Source: Echria macrotheca | Lineage: Eukaryota > Ascomycota > Sordariomycetes > Sordariales > Schizotheciaceae | Length of the DNA: 64,000 nucleotides | Assembly: GCA_030411725.1 (NCBI GenBank) | Contig: MU839839.1 | Coordinates: 434,001-498,000, forward strand | Direction of reading: 5' to 3' | Part shown: in pieces, positions 33,300-46,121 of the stretch | How positions within the stretch are numbered: the first letter of the stretch is position 1 | Layout of the letters: each line of letters opens with the position of its first letter | Translations under genes and position numbers: made by a program | Notes under the pieces: generated by a model | What the model saw: only the letters and a program-made list of their open reading frames with translations | Told to the model about the DNA's origin: nothing | Databases searched by the model: none

Positions 33300-34651
33300 A
33301 AGGCCGACTGACAGCCGGAAGTATGTGGCGTGATCGTATTCGGTCTGCTTATTTATCGTACGTAGTCTGCCGTGCACTTGGTGGCTTGAGTGTGAAAGAG
33401 CTCAATCGTTATCTAGTGAGAACGGCATCGGCGACAACACTAGTAGTGGGCGACATGAATAAATACTGGACGGGCGGAACCGGGCCGAGTCTTGTAAGAT
33501 TTCAGGAACCGAGGACCCTGTGAGGCTCCTCCGGGCTTCCCTGCATAAGCCGATCTGGGGGAGAATCGAAATTACGGAGACCCTGCTTCCAATCCCCGCG
33601 GCTGCCCCGATTATCTGCCGAACCGGTTTCCTGGCGATGAAGCTCACAATTTCCAGTCTGCCAACCCTCCGCACGCAGATGGCCGATCCGTTTCATCCTC
33701 CACGTGCGCCGCTATCTCCATGTCTTTGATCGCGCGGGCGGGGGGACCTTTCTGCTTATTTTGTGCCGCCCACGTCAGAAACTTACTATAAGCGGCTCGT
33801 ATGTCTTCCGTGGGCTGTGTCCGGCGATAACGAGTCGAGAAGGAGCGTATTATTAGCCTGATTTCTTCCTCCCGCGAAGCCACCCAGAGCGGATTTCTTG
33901 CGGTGGGACAGCTGGAGATGACAGGCATTACCCGACAAGTCAAAAGGCGCCCCCCTCGTCCCTTGCAGACGAGCGACAGGTCCATGCGCTGAAACCCGTT
34001 TTTAATTCTCCAGCTTTCCCAACCTTTTCCTCAGCTCGTCGCCTTTGGGTTTGGGGATCGCATCCAAAGCAAAGCCGATCCGCGCGCCGACAGCTGTTGC
34101 GGCTGCGCCCGAGTTTCAAGTTTCACCTGCCCCTTGGCTGACGGCCACCCACCAAAGAGGAGGGGTTTTTGCTTCGAATCCAGGCACGATTTCGCCGGCG
34201 GCCAATTGCAGGCCTCGTCACTCAGCATTGCCATTCGCTCCTGCGCCACGGTCTCCAGACTCCTCGCCCAACGGCAAACGTGCGCTGCCTCTCCTGACTC
34301 CCACACTCTCTTGCCGTCACCCATCCGACTCTCGCTTCTTGATCCTCCCGGATCCATTCCTTTGAGCCTTCCAACTATCCACCTATTCGTTACTCCAGGA
34401 ATATCGATTTGACGACGTGAGAGACCCGAAACAGAATCAACCCAGTGCTTCCTGTCTGGGACCATCTGTCAACCGGCGATCATACACATACCCGCCTTTC
34501 TTTTCGGTACGAAATCGACAGCGCAAACCATGGAGCTGTAGCATTGGTTACCGTTCAATCATTTCGCCATCCTCCCTACCAAGCGCGGGAAACCTTATTT
34601 CTCACCCATCTCTTTATATACTGCGCGATCATCGCTTCGAACCTCTCCAAG
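33300..34651. other. Intergenic region before the Cys-rich membrane protein
   Basis: In this 1.35-kb region the last 600 bp are C/T-rich and probably hold the promoter and a long leader of the next gene. I see no coding frame with a credible product. Confidence 0.5.
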
Positions 34652-36293
34652 ATGCCTGCTGTCGAAGTGGCCATGAGGAGGAGCCTGCGCGAGGGGTTCG
34701 CAGAGCTGCTGGTTGCCAGCCTGCGACCAGCGCTGGGGCGCCGTCAGGATATAGTCTCGCAGGCGAATGACGTGAAGACGGCGTTCTCGAGCTGGGACAA
34801 TTGCATGGCCGCGACGTACTGCAAGTGAGTTTAGACCGTGGGGAGTGGTGCGCCGGCGCGCCGAGGACTAACTTGACGTCTGCAGGTGGCCCGTTATTGC
34901 GATTATGATTATCGGTGGATTGATCATATTCTCGGTGGTATGGTGTATCATCAGATGCGCTTGCTGCGGCCTCTCCTGCTGCTGTGAGTGCTGCCAGTGC
35001 CTGAAGTGTTGCGGCAACTGCTGCGGATGTTGCGATCCACCCCGAGGCAAGCGCAGCAAATACCTCGACGAGCCATATATCCCGCCGAACCAGGGATACA
35101 AAATGCAGCCGCCAATGAACCCGCACTTCCCGCCGGTCGCTCCAGCAATGACACCAGCATTGACCGGTGTCTCGACCGGTGTCACTGCTGCTGCTGTTGC
35201 GGGCGGACCACCACAGTACGCAGAATTCGACGTCAGCAAGAAGGGCGGTGAGGATGCGTTACCCGCGATGCCTTCTTGGGAGGATGCTGGGAAGAAAAAG
35301 GTTCTCGTGGAAGAGGAGGCTGTTGAAATGGACCAGCTGAAAAAGCCCGAGGCCAGTGGTCAAGCTAGCGCACCTAACGGGGCATTAGCAGCTGGGGCGA
35401 TAGCTGCGGTACCGAATTCGAGGAGCCCCGTGGGGTCGCCTGGTCTCAACAGGAGTCCTTACGGTCCTCCGGCTGGCGCGCCGGGATCGAACGGATACTT
35501 CCCTGCCCCTGGCGTGGAGACTGATCCCTACGGTCAGAACGCCTTGGGTTATCCTCAAGCCGCTGGGGGTGCATATGGTCAGTCATCGACGCCGGGACAA
35601 GATCAGGGATATGGAATGGCGGGCGCAGCCATGGCAGCTGGTCGACGATCACCTTATGACAATAACGGCGCACTTGGCGATGCGGGGTACGGACAGGGAC
35701 GCGGCTACGGAGCTCCGGTCCGGCAGGACAGCTTTGGAGGTTACGGTGCCGGAGGACAGGGCGGAGCAGGCTACAACAACTACGGTGCTGGCCAAGGGAA
35801 CCAAGCCTACGGCGTCGGTGCGCGCCGTTCACCCCCGAACGAGCTTGCGGGAGATAACGGCTACGGCCAGAGCAATGTTGGATATCACCAAAACACCGGC
35901 TATGGCCAAGAGCCTGCAAGGCATTCGCCAGCCCCGCAAATCGGCTATGGCCAGAATACCGGTTACGGTCAGGAACCCGCCAGGCGATCACCAGGTCCAC
36001 AGGCGGCTTATGGCGGATATGACAACGACGGGTACGACTCGAGGCAGTACTCGACCGAATCGACCAGGCCGTTGCGCCCGCCACCACAGCGTCAATACTC
36101 GCGCGACCCCCAGCCCGCACCGGCCCAAAGCAACACTGGTTTTGATTTCGGCTCCTCTGCCTATAGCCGGCCCACAGGCAACTACAGGCAGCCTAGCCCT
36201 GGGCAGGAACAGCAGCAGGGCGCGGCGTATCCCGGGTATAAGGCTTACCAGCCAAGTGGCGGCCAGCAGGGGGGCGGCGGTAGCGGGTGGTAA
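34652..36293 (+). CDS. Cys-rich membrane protein with Gly/Tyr/Gln-rich tail
   Basis: Two exons (34652-34824 and 34886-36293) give 526 residues. After SSWDNCMAATYCKWPV comes one membrane span (IAIMIIGGLIIFSVVWCII), then about 30 residues with 15 cysteines in CC and CxxC groups (SCCCECCQCLKCCGNCCGCC). Such a cluster right after a span is a candidate for palmitoylation or metal binding. From about residue 230 the chain is low complexity: repeats around GYGQ, RRSP and PYG, rich in Gly, Tyr, Gln and Pro. Similar fungal proteins are often labelled fibroin-like, which reflects composition, not function. I know no tested role. The start is chosen because MPAVEVAM precedes the conserved WDNC block. 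Confidence 0.78.
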
Positions 36294-39175
36294 ATATAAT
36301 ATGACAAGTGTCATTGTTGATAAGCATGAATGCGTAGCATCATATAGATGGTGTTTGTCTATCCTGGTTCTATTTATCGCTTCGTTTCCCTTTGACCACG
36401 CTTGAGCTGGCGGGTGGGATCTCGTTGGGGTTTTGTGTAAGATGTACAATCATCTGGCCATCTGGCTGCAAATACAACACCTTCTAGTTAGAGAAGGTGG
36501 TTTGGACGAAAATATGGACGAACGGTACTTGTACTTCAACCTTGAACAGTTGTCATATACCCAGTGTTTTATAATCTGCTAGCGTGTTGGGTGCTTACTG
36601 TCCCGCCTTGTCTTGTAAGCGGGCAATAGCATCTTGGAGCTTGTCCTGATTTTTATATGTCTCTTTCCTCATTTGGTTTGGCATCGTTATCCATGTGCAG
36701 CGGGCACAGCCGGTCGGCATCTTGCCCGTTTGGAGATGTATCTCGTCTTGTTGGTGCCATGCCGTCCGGCGCGTGGAACTACACCATTGGTCGGCGGGAG
36801 GGCTGTTGGTTGAACCTGCTTGTTGGTCATTTTTTCTTATGTTTAGTTCTTTTTACAGGAGCGGTGGTGGTAAGAACAGATGGGAGACGTGATAAGTTCG
36901 CAGGGCCGGGCTCGATAGAGTCGGGGAGGCGCAGGGGAGAAGGACGACAGAGGTCGGACGTGATGAGATTAGACGAGACGAGTTAAGGAAACTGGGAGTG
37001 GAGGGATTTAAGTGGTAATGGAGCCCTCGGCTGGCCGTTCAACATCCGTCAGAGACGGTAACTCGTCCAAGGCCCGTATATGTGTGATGATTCATATGCC
37101 AGGCGTATGTGGATGTCTACATCCAGACACAACGTAATTATGGACGATGGCGCCTTCATAGTCCCGTGATATTCACGAGGTTACATGTTTTGCAGGCGCA
37201 TTCTTATCCCAATGTTTGTCTAATGGGTTATACCTCGTTACTCGTCGAGGAGTCGAAAGGGTGAGGCAAACCAAACAATGAGGATGCCAGGAGAGGAGGA
37301 GTCGGGTCTATCAATCCACAAACTCCAAAACGGAAAAGAGTTCACGTGGACACTGGACACAACTATCAATAATCAATAATCAGATAGGTAGAAACTAAAT
37401 TTTATTGTTGGCTTACGTACAATAAGGCTAGCGGTCAGCCTCCTCCTAGGCATCACCTCTTCCGTTCTTCCTTCGTCATGCCTTCTTCACCCACGCCCCT
37501 TTCGCCTCAGTCCAGGTGGAGACAGACTGCATACAGCCTCCTCTCTTTATTAGAAACTCGGCACTCGGAGTTCAAGAGGCCATAATGAGCCGGAGAGGTT
37601 CCAGCATTTCTGTTTCCGGTTCCTACATTCATTTTCCACGGATATATAGTCTTGACCTCAATCTGGCTGCCTTGGTGCTTACTTGTTTATGTCTGGAAGG
37701 ATTTACTCCCGAAACATGTTGAGATGGAAAGTCCCAGGGGTGTCAGCTTGGCTCATATTGGACGGATACTGACGTGACGGTCATCTCTGGTGATAGACTC
37801 GGGCCAGGTATGGTGGCTCTAGTTAGGGGAAACAAACATTCAGTCAAGGCCTAGCGCTTTGTTTGTTTTCTTGGTGTAATACGTGCCAAACTATTGGAAG
37901 CCGAAGAAAGAGGGATGAAGTCTCTCATTTCTAAGGATTTGTGTGCATCTACACCGTGCATACCAATAGGGTTTTTTTTTCCTACCCCCCAATACTATGA
38001 AAGCTGAGTGCACTGCTTTGTCTCTATTGAACCAAACACCGTTTGGAGACACTATAGTGTCGGGTGACAGACATTTTCCAAATCCAATGGGGTTCCAGTA
38101 ATTCTCCGTAATTCCACAGGGCAGAGAGACAAGTGGTCACATCCGCACCACTTTGGTGACCCCCGAATATCGTGTCCGCGTACCCGGAATATTCGTACCC
38201 AAGCTCACACAAGCCCCAAGGCTTCTAGAACCCAAGGACGAAGACAATCTTCTCATAAAAAAAATATGCAGTCGGATGGGAGAAGATGCACCTCTTCACT
38301 GACGGCAACATCGAGCCATCGATTGAAGTCTTTTCTTAGAAACCGTGGGTGGACGCAGAGCTGAGCAGAGTTACAGAAAGGGGCGCGGGGTCAGCCCCCC
38401 CCCTGCATCTGCAGGCTTTCGGGAAACAGATCTTCGCGACAGACAGGCGAAGCCACCCCGGTTTTTCTGTCTCCGGCACCAAAGAATATGACGTTATGCA
38501 GTAAAATAATCCTCTGAGCTTGCCGCTCTGGGCAACCACTTTGGACCCCTCGCCCCGCTTTCCCGAAGCACAGCCGTGAGCCGTCCATGACGCCCAAGAA
38601 ATACCGCAGAACGGTATTCCACAACCGGACGAGGGGTGGTCCCGAACCGGCGGGCATTGGCCGCAGTGCGAGCTGGGACGACAAGACGGGCTGGCAGCGA
38701 CTGGCAGTGGATGGAACAGTCAACAGCAGGCCAACAGCAGGCCGGGAAAGCGTTGGGCCCTGCGCCCCAAACAGGGAAGCGACTTCAGATGGTCAAGGGT
38801 CGTGGCAACCTCGCTCTGCTTGATTTGCTGCTGTCGTCAGCCCGAGTGGATTCTCTGCGTTGCAGAAAGAGGTATCTAGGGTCGGGTCCCCCCTCGCTGC
38901 TTGGCCTGTGGATGTGTTCTGTTGAAAAGGTCTGCGTGCCACCTGCATCTGACGCGTCTCTTGCTTTCTGCCCGACCCACCACCGTTCACTCGTTCGACC
39001 ACCACCACCACCACCAGTACGGAATACCGAGTCTCCCACACCATCGCCATCGACTACCTTTGCAAGCTTGCGCGAGTACAGACGTCAGAATCGGATCTCC
39101 GGCCGTCGGCGGCCAATGTGCTGAGGCGAAACAAAAGGACTTAATATCTGCGTGCCCGCAGTGACATTCGACAGC
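36294..39175. other. Long intergenic region
   Basis: This 2.9-kb region lies between two plus-strand genes. It has a CAATAATCAATAATC direct repeat near 37367-37382 and scattered homopolymer runs. Short frames on both strands lack motifs. From 38800 to 39175 it becomes C-rich and leader-like. I found no RNA gene or transposon. Confidence 0.45.
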
Positions 39176-42100
39176 ATGGCGTCTGGTAAGTTGTCCCCTG
39201 CTCAGATATGGATGCCTCCTCAAGCGTATCCCGGTTTCCCCATCACGAAAGAGAAGGGGACAATGAGAAGAGTATGGTTGAAGACGGGAAGACTGAGCCC
39301 GCGCCTGTCAAGTCCCCGGGCTGCTCGGGTCTTGGTCACTGATGTGGCGTCGACGGTTCCTGAGTTCGGCCTCGCAAGCACCAAGACGAGCGGCGGGGAT
39401 GCTGAGGTCCTACCTGTACATGGAGCAAGCGCTAGAGAAGCGCCGGGGCGACGCACGTCCTGTCTAGGAATAGTGGCAGTTTGTTTCCCGATACTCACAT
39501 CGTCTCCTGCAGATCCACCCGGAGCTTCTTCTAGCCGCTCCCCGAACCGAAGACCTGTCACCAGTGACCCGTACAACGATCCGAACACCGCTTCGAACAG
39601 GGCTAGCCACTCCCTCCAGCCTCCGGGGTTCTCGCAGCAGAGTCCGTACGCTCAAGGCTACCCCACGCCAGTGTATGGGTATGGTCTGCCCCAACACCAA
39701 CAGCCAGGTTACCCGCCGCCAAATGTGCCGTTAGGCCACGCTCGCAATGCCTCATTCCCATTGTATACACAGGGATATCCAAGCGGATATGAGGAAGCGC
39801 CGAACCAACCTACACAGGGGTATACCAGGGAATATGGGGAAGCGTCGAGCCCGCCGGCCTCGGTACCGTCTTTGACGACGACATCTACATCGCCCCCAAC
39901 ACAGGTCCGGGGACGCGGGAGGAGCCACTCGCCGATAGGGAAGCTCCAGTCAAATCGACTGCAGCCCCAACTGGCTTCACCGCCGGCCGCCCGTATCCGA
40001 AGTAGTTCAGCACGCCCGGCATCATCCCACTCTTCGGATGAGACGACGCCGACACGATCTGTTACCCCGTCCAATGTGCCCCAGTCCTCGGCGTCGAGCG
40101 ATGGCGCCGATAGTCCCGGGTCCAAGCTGAAGCGGAGGAGCTGGCTGCCCGGTGGCCGGTCTAGATCGAACTCGGATGACACGACCAAAGCAGGCCAGAC
40201 CGGGGCATGGATCATCGCTCCTCACGGGAGGGCCGACTACAGCACGGCCAATCTGGTGAATGCAGAGAAGGTTGGTGCATTGCCTCGATATACCCTTTGC
40301 CGTAGCTTACCACTTGGTTACAGGTGCCCGAGTTGTGGAACGAGGCAGGAAGTGTCTGTGTGTATCTCTTTCCCCGAGAGGCCGGGAAAGGGCCATCGTT
40401 CAAGGTGGCCGACCATGTTTTTGGATCGTCGGCGGTGCTTTATGAGCTGCTCCTGTCCGGGGCAACCGGACGATCCGGCAACCTGTTAACAGTTGGAGAC
40501 GCCACGAGACGGCAGTCTCTCCCTCGACAAGCGGCTGCGGAGAGTCAGCTATATCTTCCCCTCCACAGTACCGATCTTGAGATGCTCGTCGCTGCCCGGA
40601 ATCTGTTTGCCTTTCTGACCAACCAGCCGCTCGTGTGTACCAACTCAAGCCCGACCTTGTTTTCTTGCCTGTTGAAGGTGGCCGAGCTGTTGCGCCAATT
40701 TGGCTTCAGCAGCTACGATGGGTCTTCGTTTGGCGACGAGGTCGACCGGGCATTTGGGCTACTGATGGAGCAATTCCAGCTCGCCAACGTCAAGGACAGC
40801 CGCGAAAAGACTCTCGAGCGCCTGGTGCTGGCCGAGTACATGCGCTCCTGGCCGCTGTACTACGAAGTCTTTACCCACGCCGTCGGTAAGTACGATGCTA
40901 TTCTCGCTCGCAAGTCGCCTCTGTACGAACAGCTCTCGATCAACACACGCAATCGCTTGGAGCGCGCCCATCTGGAGTTGTTCAGCCGTCAGAAAGAGAT
41001 CACCCAGCGCCTCGACTCATTCGAGTTCCCTTCTTTGTTTGCTGGCATTGCCAGCTCGACTTCTGTGGCCAAGACGATCAAGTTCAAGGAGTGGAGGAAT
41101 GCGTTCGCAAAGATGCGCAGCTTTGTGCTGGGCTACTACAAGAACCACTTTGGACACTGGCCGCCAAAGGCCAAGAGCAAGAAATCCCCTTTCGCCCACT
41201 TCTCGCATGGGGGACTCAACCGCCAAGTCCTGAGGATTCTCTACTGGGACTTCTGTTCGCTGTATGACCTCCTCGTCGACCGTGAATCCCGGACGCCGCG
41301 CAATATTGCTGTCCAGCTTCCCAGGGATACCAAGGATTCGAAGGATACCGAAGATTCCAAAGATTCCAAGGATTCCAAGGGTGCTGAGGAAACCGAGGTC
41401 ATTGAGATCCCGTGGACGCCTATCTCAGCCCTGCGCAAGATGCTCACCGAGTTCGATGAGCAGTCGCCCCCTGTCATCCCTCCCATACCATACGACATCC
41501 CCAAGCTGCCGAGCATGACGGCCATCCACGAGAAGTACAACGAGCTGTCTACCAAACAGCAGGCAAAACTCGACAAAAAACTGCAGACCAACGAACTGCT
41601 CCTTCTGCTGCACAAGGCGCGCAACTACGATACGGACAGCTGCCAGCGCCCGTTCCTGGACGCTTTCAAAGACTTCGAGCTCAAGGAGGCGCGCAGCGTT
41701 AGCCCGCAAGACCTCGCGGACCAACGCATCGGCTACTGGCTATTTATTTACGCCGTGATGCAATCCCTGCCTATGCTGGTCATCGATGCTCCGGATCTGA
41801 AGTTTAGTGAAGGTGTCGAGTACTTCTTGTGCCAAGCCCCTCAAGGCAACCCAGCGTGGAGCGAGGATGCCGGCGAGGTTCGCAAGATGTGGTATCGCGC
41901 TGGAGGCGGCACCAATCTGGTTCAGCTGTCCACCGATGTTGTCCTCTTTAGCGTCGAGGGCACCTATTCCCGCAGCCACTGTTGGCTAGCAGCCAAGCGC
42001 TTTGATGCTGCGGCCGCTGCAAACAATCCCGCCGTGATTCCCCCACAGCCCGGCTCCGGCGAGGTCGGCCTTGCGACATCCCCACTCGAACCTCCCCGCT

Positions 42101-42495
42101 CCGTCTTCAAGGATATGGATCCCGTGTCGAACCCCTCCGCTAACACCGCCGGTGATGGCTCCCCTGGCAGCGCATCGCCTGCCGACTCACCCCATCTACG
42201 CCCCCGGAGCCAGCACGCCCAACATGCATATCGCATGAGCATGGCAATGGGCCTCGAGCCGCTGAGGCCGGGCGATGTCCCTCCCCCGCAACCCGGCGAC
42301 CGATCCTCGCGAGTCGTTAGCGGGAGCGCGTACGGACACGGCCACGGGTCTCGTCAGAGTAGTATCTCGGGTCTCAGCGGCACCACGGCCCAGGGGTCCG
42401 GGGTCGGGCTCGAGATTACGGGCTCCACGTTTGATGATATCCTCAAGAGCATGGAAAGTGACAAGAAGGAGAAGAAGAAGAAGTTCTTCGGATAG
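39176..42495 (+). CDS. Large fungal protein of unknown function (DUF8004-like)
   Basis: I read exons 39176-39185, 39513-40270 and 40324-42495, 979 residues. The first intron is an inference: GTAAGT to TGCAG joins MAS to DPPGASSSRS and removes 327 bp, but the frame is also open through it. The N-terminal 250 residues are Pro/Ser/Gln-rich and disordered. A conserved block starts at KRRSWLPGGRSRSNS...AWIIAPHGRADY and continues through PELWNEAGSVCVYLFPREAG, which I recall from fungal proteins grouped as DUF8004. A helical region with many LF/YW residues follows, then a Ser/Pro tail ending KKEKKKKFFG. Codons from 41328 to 41390 form a short repeat of Asp-Ser-Lys units. No enzymatic motif is visible. 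Confidence 0.72.
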
Positions 42496-45400
42496 GGCCG
42501 AGATCGAAAAGCATGATACCAAGCAAATTCTGCAAACGGTATCCTCCTCCCACTGGCATTTTCATCCTGGCATTTCTGAGGAGTAGGTTAAAAGCATGCG
42601 ACTGCATAGCTTGATTTGGTGTTGTTCTCTTTTCTTCAACAAGCATGGAAGCGGGCGATTGGAATTCATAAGTGCATAGCGTTTTGCGATACAAAAATTG
42701 TAATGAGGATGCAAAGTAATCCTGGGTTTGGGTGGATGGGACAGATAGCTCAGAACCAGCATCTGCGGTTAAAGAAAAGCACTTGTGGATATATATTTGT
42801 GATTGGTTCCGCTTCCGGTGTGTGGAAAAGTGAGTGACGGGGTATTTTGTGGGATGCTTGTCGGACTAACAATACTAGCTCTGAGTGCCGCCTGTGGGAA
42901 AGTGAGGTTGTAAATCTGTTGTTGAGTTGTGTGTGGCGTAGCTTCGCTCGTCGAAAGGGGCAATTGTGATTGTGGATTTGTTGGCGGTTGGTTGACGCAG
43001 CGGCTGAGTGGCTGAGTGGCTTCCTTCTCTGTTCCGCACTGGCTCATGTTACTTGGACTGTCAGACTAGCGTAATGATACAAAGATGGTTTATATCGATG
43101 CTTCTGAGCTGGGAGAAAAGAGGGGCTGGTTGTGTTGATTCGATTACCTATGTATTTTGGTTGATCTCTCTAACTTGGGTTAGGTATAGATCTGGTGAGT
43201 TTGTGGAGTAGGTGATTTAGCTAACTAAAGGGGGAGTGTTGGTTCGGGATATTTAAGGTACCTAGGTAGCTCTGGCTCTGGAGAGTCGATGTTTAGGATA
43301 ATACTATTAGTTGGCGGGATGGGATGGCTGGATGGATGGGATAGATATAATATAGCGAGCAGCTCGGGAAAGGTATACGGTAGGTATGTGTGCCGTGAGC
43401 TGGGTAGGTATGCCATCTTTCCCTAGGTAGGTAGGTAGGTACTCAATTGGGGTGGACTCGAGAAGCTGGCCTGATGTGTCTGATGTGTCATGTGTGTGAC
43501 ATATGTGATGTTAGGTACGGAGTGTACAATACATCGCACGGCATGTGTTTAGGTCCCACCCCGGTTCTTCTACTAATCTCGTCATCCCGTACCGGGTTGG
43601 GAGAGAGGAAGAGAGTGTATATGATGTGATAATCCAAGGTCCAAGTTTCGAACGGGATGTTTCGGGACCTTAAAGAGAGGTGTTGGACCTGGAGTAGTAG
43701 GTAGGTATTGTACAATACCTGCTCCGCCCCTCCTCCCTTTACGGTGCTATTTAAGGTGCCCTAAGGTTCCTCCGTCCCTTGCGTTGCGGCATTGCGTTGC
43801 CCGCCCCAAGGTACCGAAGGTTAGTTAACCTGTTTGAGACTCAAGTACGAAATACCTATGCAGCAGCAACATGGGAATCTCTCTCTCGAAAAAGGGGGTA
43901 TCACTAGCCCGACAGCCCGACAGACAGACAGACGGAACATCAACTGTGTAACCGTACGGACTACGATCCTTCAATCTGGACGAGCACCGACCGTCCGTCC
44001 AGGGTCAAGACCAAGAAATAAAGGTCAGATAACTGTATCCATAGCTCCCAGGCACAAAAAAAAGGGTTATCAGCTCTTCATATATCCCCTATATTCCGTG
44101 GCCCGGTGATTTTCAATCGCTGGATCTGGCGGGGAGGAGAGGAAAGTGTGCCACACCCCCAATCTATCTGAGATTTGATGGGGGACATAACTGCCTGACA
44201 TCCACTGACACCACCACCACCACCGCCATCCTCTGATCCCTGAATGATTGGGCTGTCGGTACTCGGTCCGTGTCGGGTCAGAACCAGCAAAATCCATCGA
44301 CATACAATTATCTCTTGAATTTCTCTGCAAAAAACGTATAATATCAGTTTCTCTCGAGGCACGCCTGTGCAGAATGTTCATGGCAACTGTTGCTTCAACG
44401 AGTTCGTGCCCTCTACACCTCCTGCTCCGGGTACCAAGCTAACAGCCTTTCAAGGCATGCCAGCCGCACCACACCACCACCAGTAGTTCCCACATCAGCA
44501 AAAGAGGCCCGAGACCCTCGGTGCGTAGCACTCTTCAGCCCAACATGTGCAGTGCAGAGACGATGACACCCTTAATTCCGCAGAAATCGCGAGGCCATCA
44601 TCATTAGCTGCCCGGATTAAACCGTATACCTGAAGCTCCCCCCCCCCCGCGCAACATCATACGTGGGGGCCGGAACTAAAGTGGTGGTAAATTTTTTCTT
44701 CAGCTGGATCGGGAATTGGAGAGGAAGGCGGTTGAGTGACGCACGTCACCGCACCTCCCGGACATGGCTTGGCGGGGCCAGCCTGACGGTCGAGGTACCA
44801 TTGTACCTGACTTACACCACCACTCCGGACCTTTGCTGCAAGGCAGCCATTCCGTGTAATTTTGCGCGAGCAGTTTAGAAACATAGGTCCCGCCAGCGAG
44901 AAAAAGGGAAAGAAAAAGAACCCGGGAGAGTTGCCACACAACGGTTCCTCCTCGAATTCCAATGTCGTAAATCTAACTCTGGTCCGATCTCTGTCCAGGG
45001 TCCAGGGGTGCCAAGTTCCTGATCAGGAAACCCAGCAAGTCGGCCGCGTCTCGATGCGCGCGCATGGGTGCGCATCGGAGCACACTTCTCTCAGCTATCC
45101 CAGCTGCGCAGAAGCCCCCAACGTCCTTCGTGCGGACCTGGTTGTTGTCGATGGATACTCGGCACCCCAACATACAGCTGACCCTTCGCAAATTTCCCTT
45201 AGGTATTCGTGCGCGCATCCGCGCACTCCACTAGAGCCTTCGACATCCATCAAGGTCCTGTCCAGGCATGGGTGTCGTCGTCAGTTCCGACTTGTTCGTG
45301 GGCTGGGGGCCAGTTGGGCTGAGGAACGATGGCGATTCCCCGGCCGTCATCCAGTCCCGAGTCTTCCAAGCTCCTCCTGTCTGGAAGAAGCAAGGGTGTG

Positions 45401-46121
45401 TAGACAAAAAGACCGGCAGAACACCTTAAACCATGCATCCCGGCCCAGGGTGGGTGTGCGCTTTTGGTTCAACCCACCGAGTTTGGACTGAACGTCTGAT
45501 ATTGGCCGCGAAAAACGGGGACGGGCATCGAAGGATCACTGTCCTAACGACTTTCTGCGGCCAAAAACCGTCTAGTCGACTTTTTTCCTGCCACGTCGTC
45601 CCCAACAGCTTCGAATTCGGTCAGAAGCATGGAGCACGCGGCCGTGGGATCCCAGCAAGTCTCTTTGCCTGACAAGAGTCGTCCCCGTTGTGCCGGACCC
45701 TGAGCCTGCGCGTCCGCCTTGCCGACGAGTTGCGGTTGTAATTCCTGGTGAGAGTCTGCCGCATGATTGGTCAATCCAAGCTGTGGGGACCAATCAGGCA
45801 AGCCTGTCCGACCGAGATGTACGTTGTGGGATATGGCCGTGTAAGACGAGAAAGAGCCGCCTGGGAGGAGGGTGTGTATACAACCTTCAAGCCGCCGTGA
45901 TGCCCAGGTCCCCCCAACTCCGTCGTGAATTCTTCACTTCGCTGGTCGTACATCGCGAGTTCCCCATAATATTCGGTGGACGAGAGCCAATTCTCTTCTC
46001 AGCCTTTGCCGTTCTCGGTGTCTCGTCCTGTTTCATTCTAGAAGCACGTCCTGTTTGTCTCCTGCTCTTTCCCTGTACACCGAGTCCCGGCTGCTTGCTT
46101 CCTGCGTCAGACCAGCCAACC
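42496..46121. other. Long intergenic region with AGGTA-rich tract
   Basis: This 3.6-kb region has no credible gene. Between about 43240 and 43720 it is rich in GGTACC, CTAGGTAG and tandem TAGG units (for example 43425-43441), a low-complexity style common in Sordariomycete intergenic DNA. Further on lie a C9 run (44639-44647) and CAGACAGACAGA near 43920. The last 250 bp before 46122 are C/T-rich and likely the leader of the next gene. Confidence 0.45.

Noticed and set aside
44862..45491. A 209-codon open frame in the 42-46 kb region.
   Set aside because: No recognisable motif and no plausible promoter or splice context; other frames of similar length overlap it on the opposite strand.
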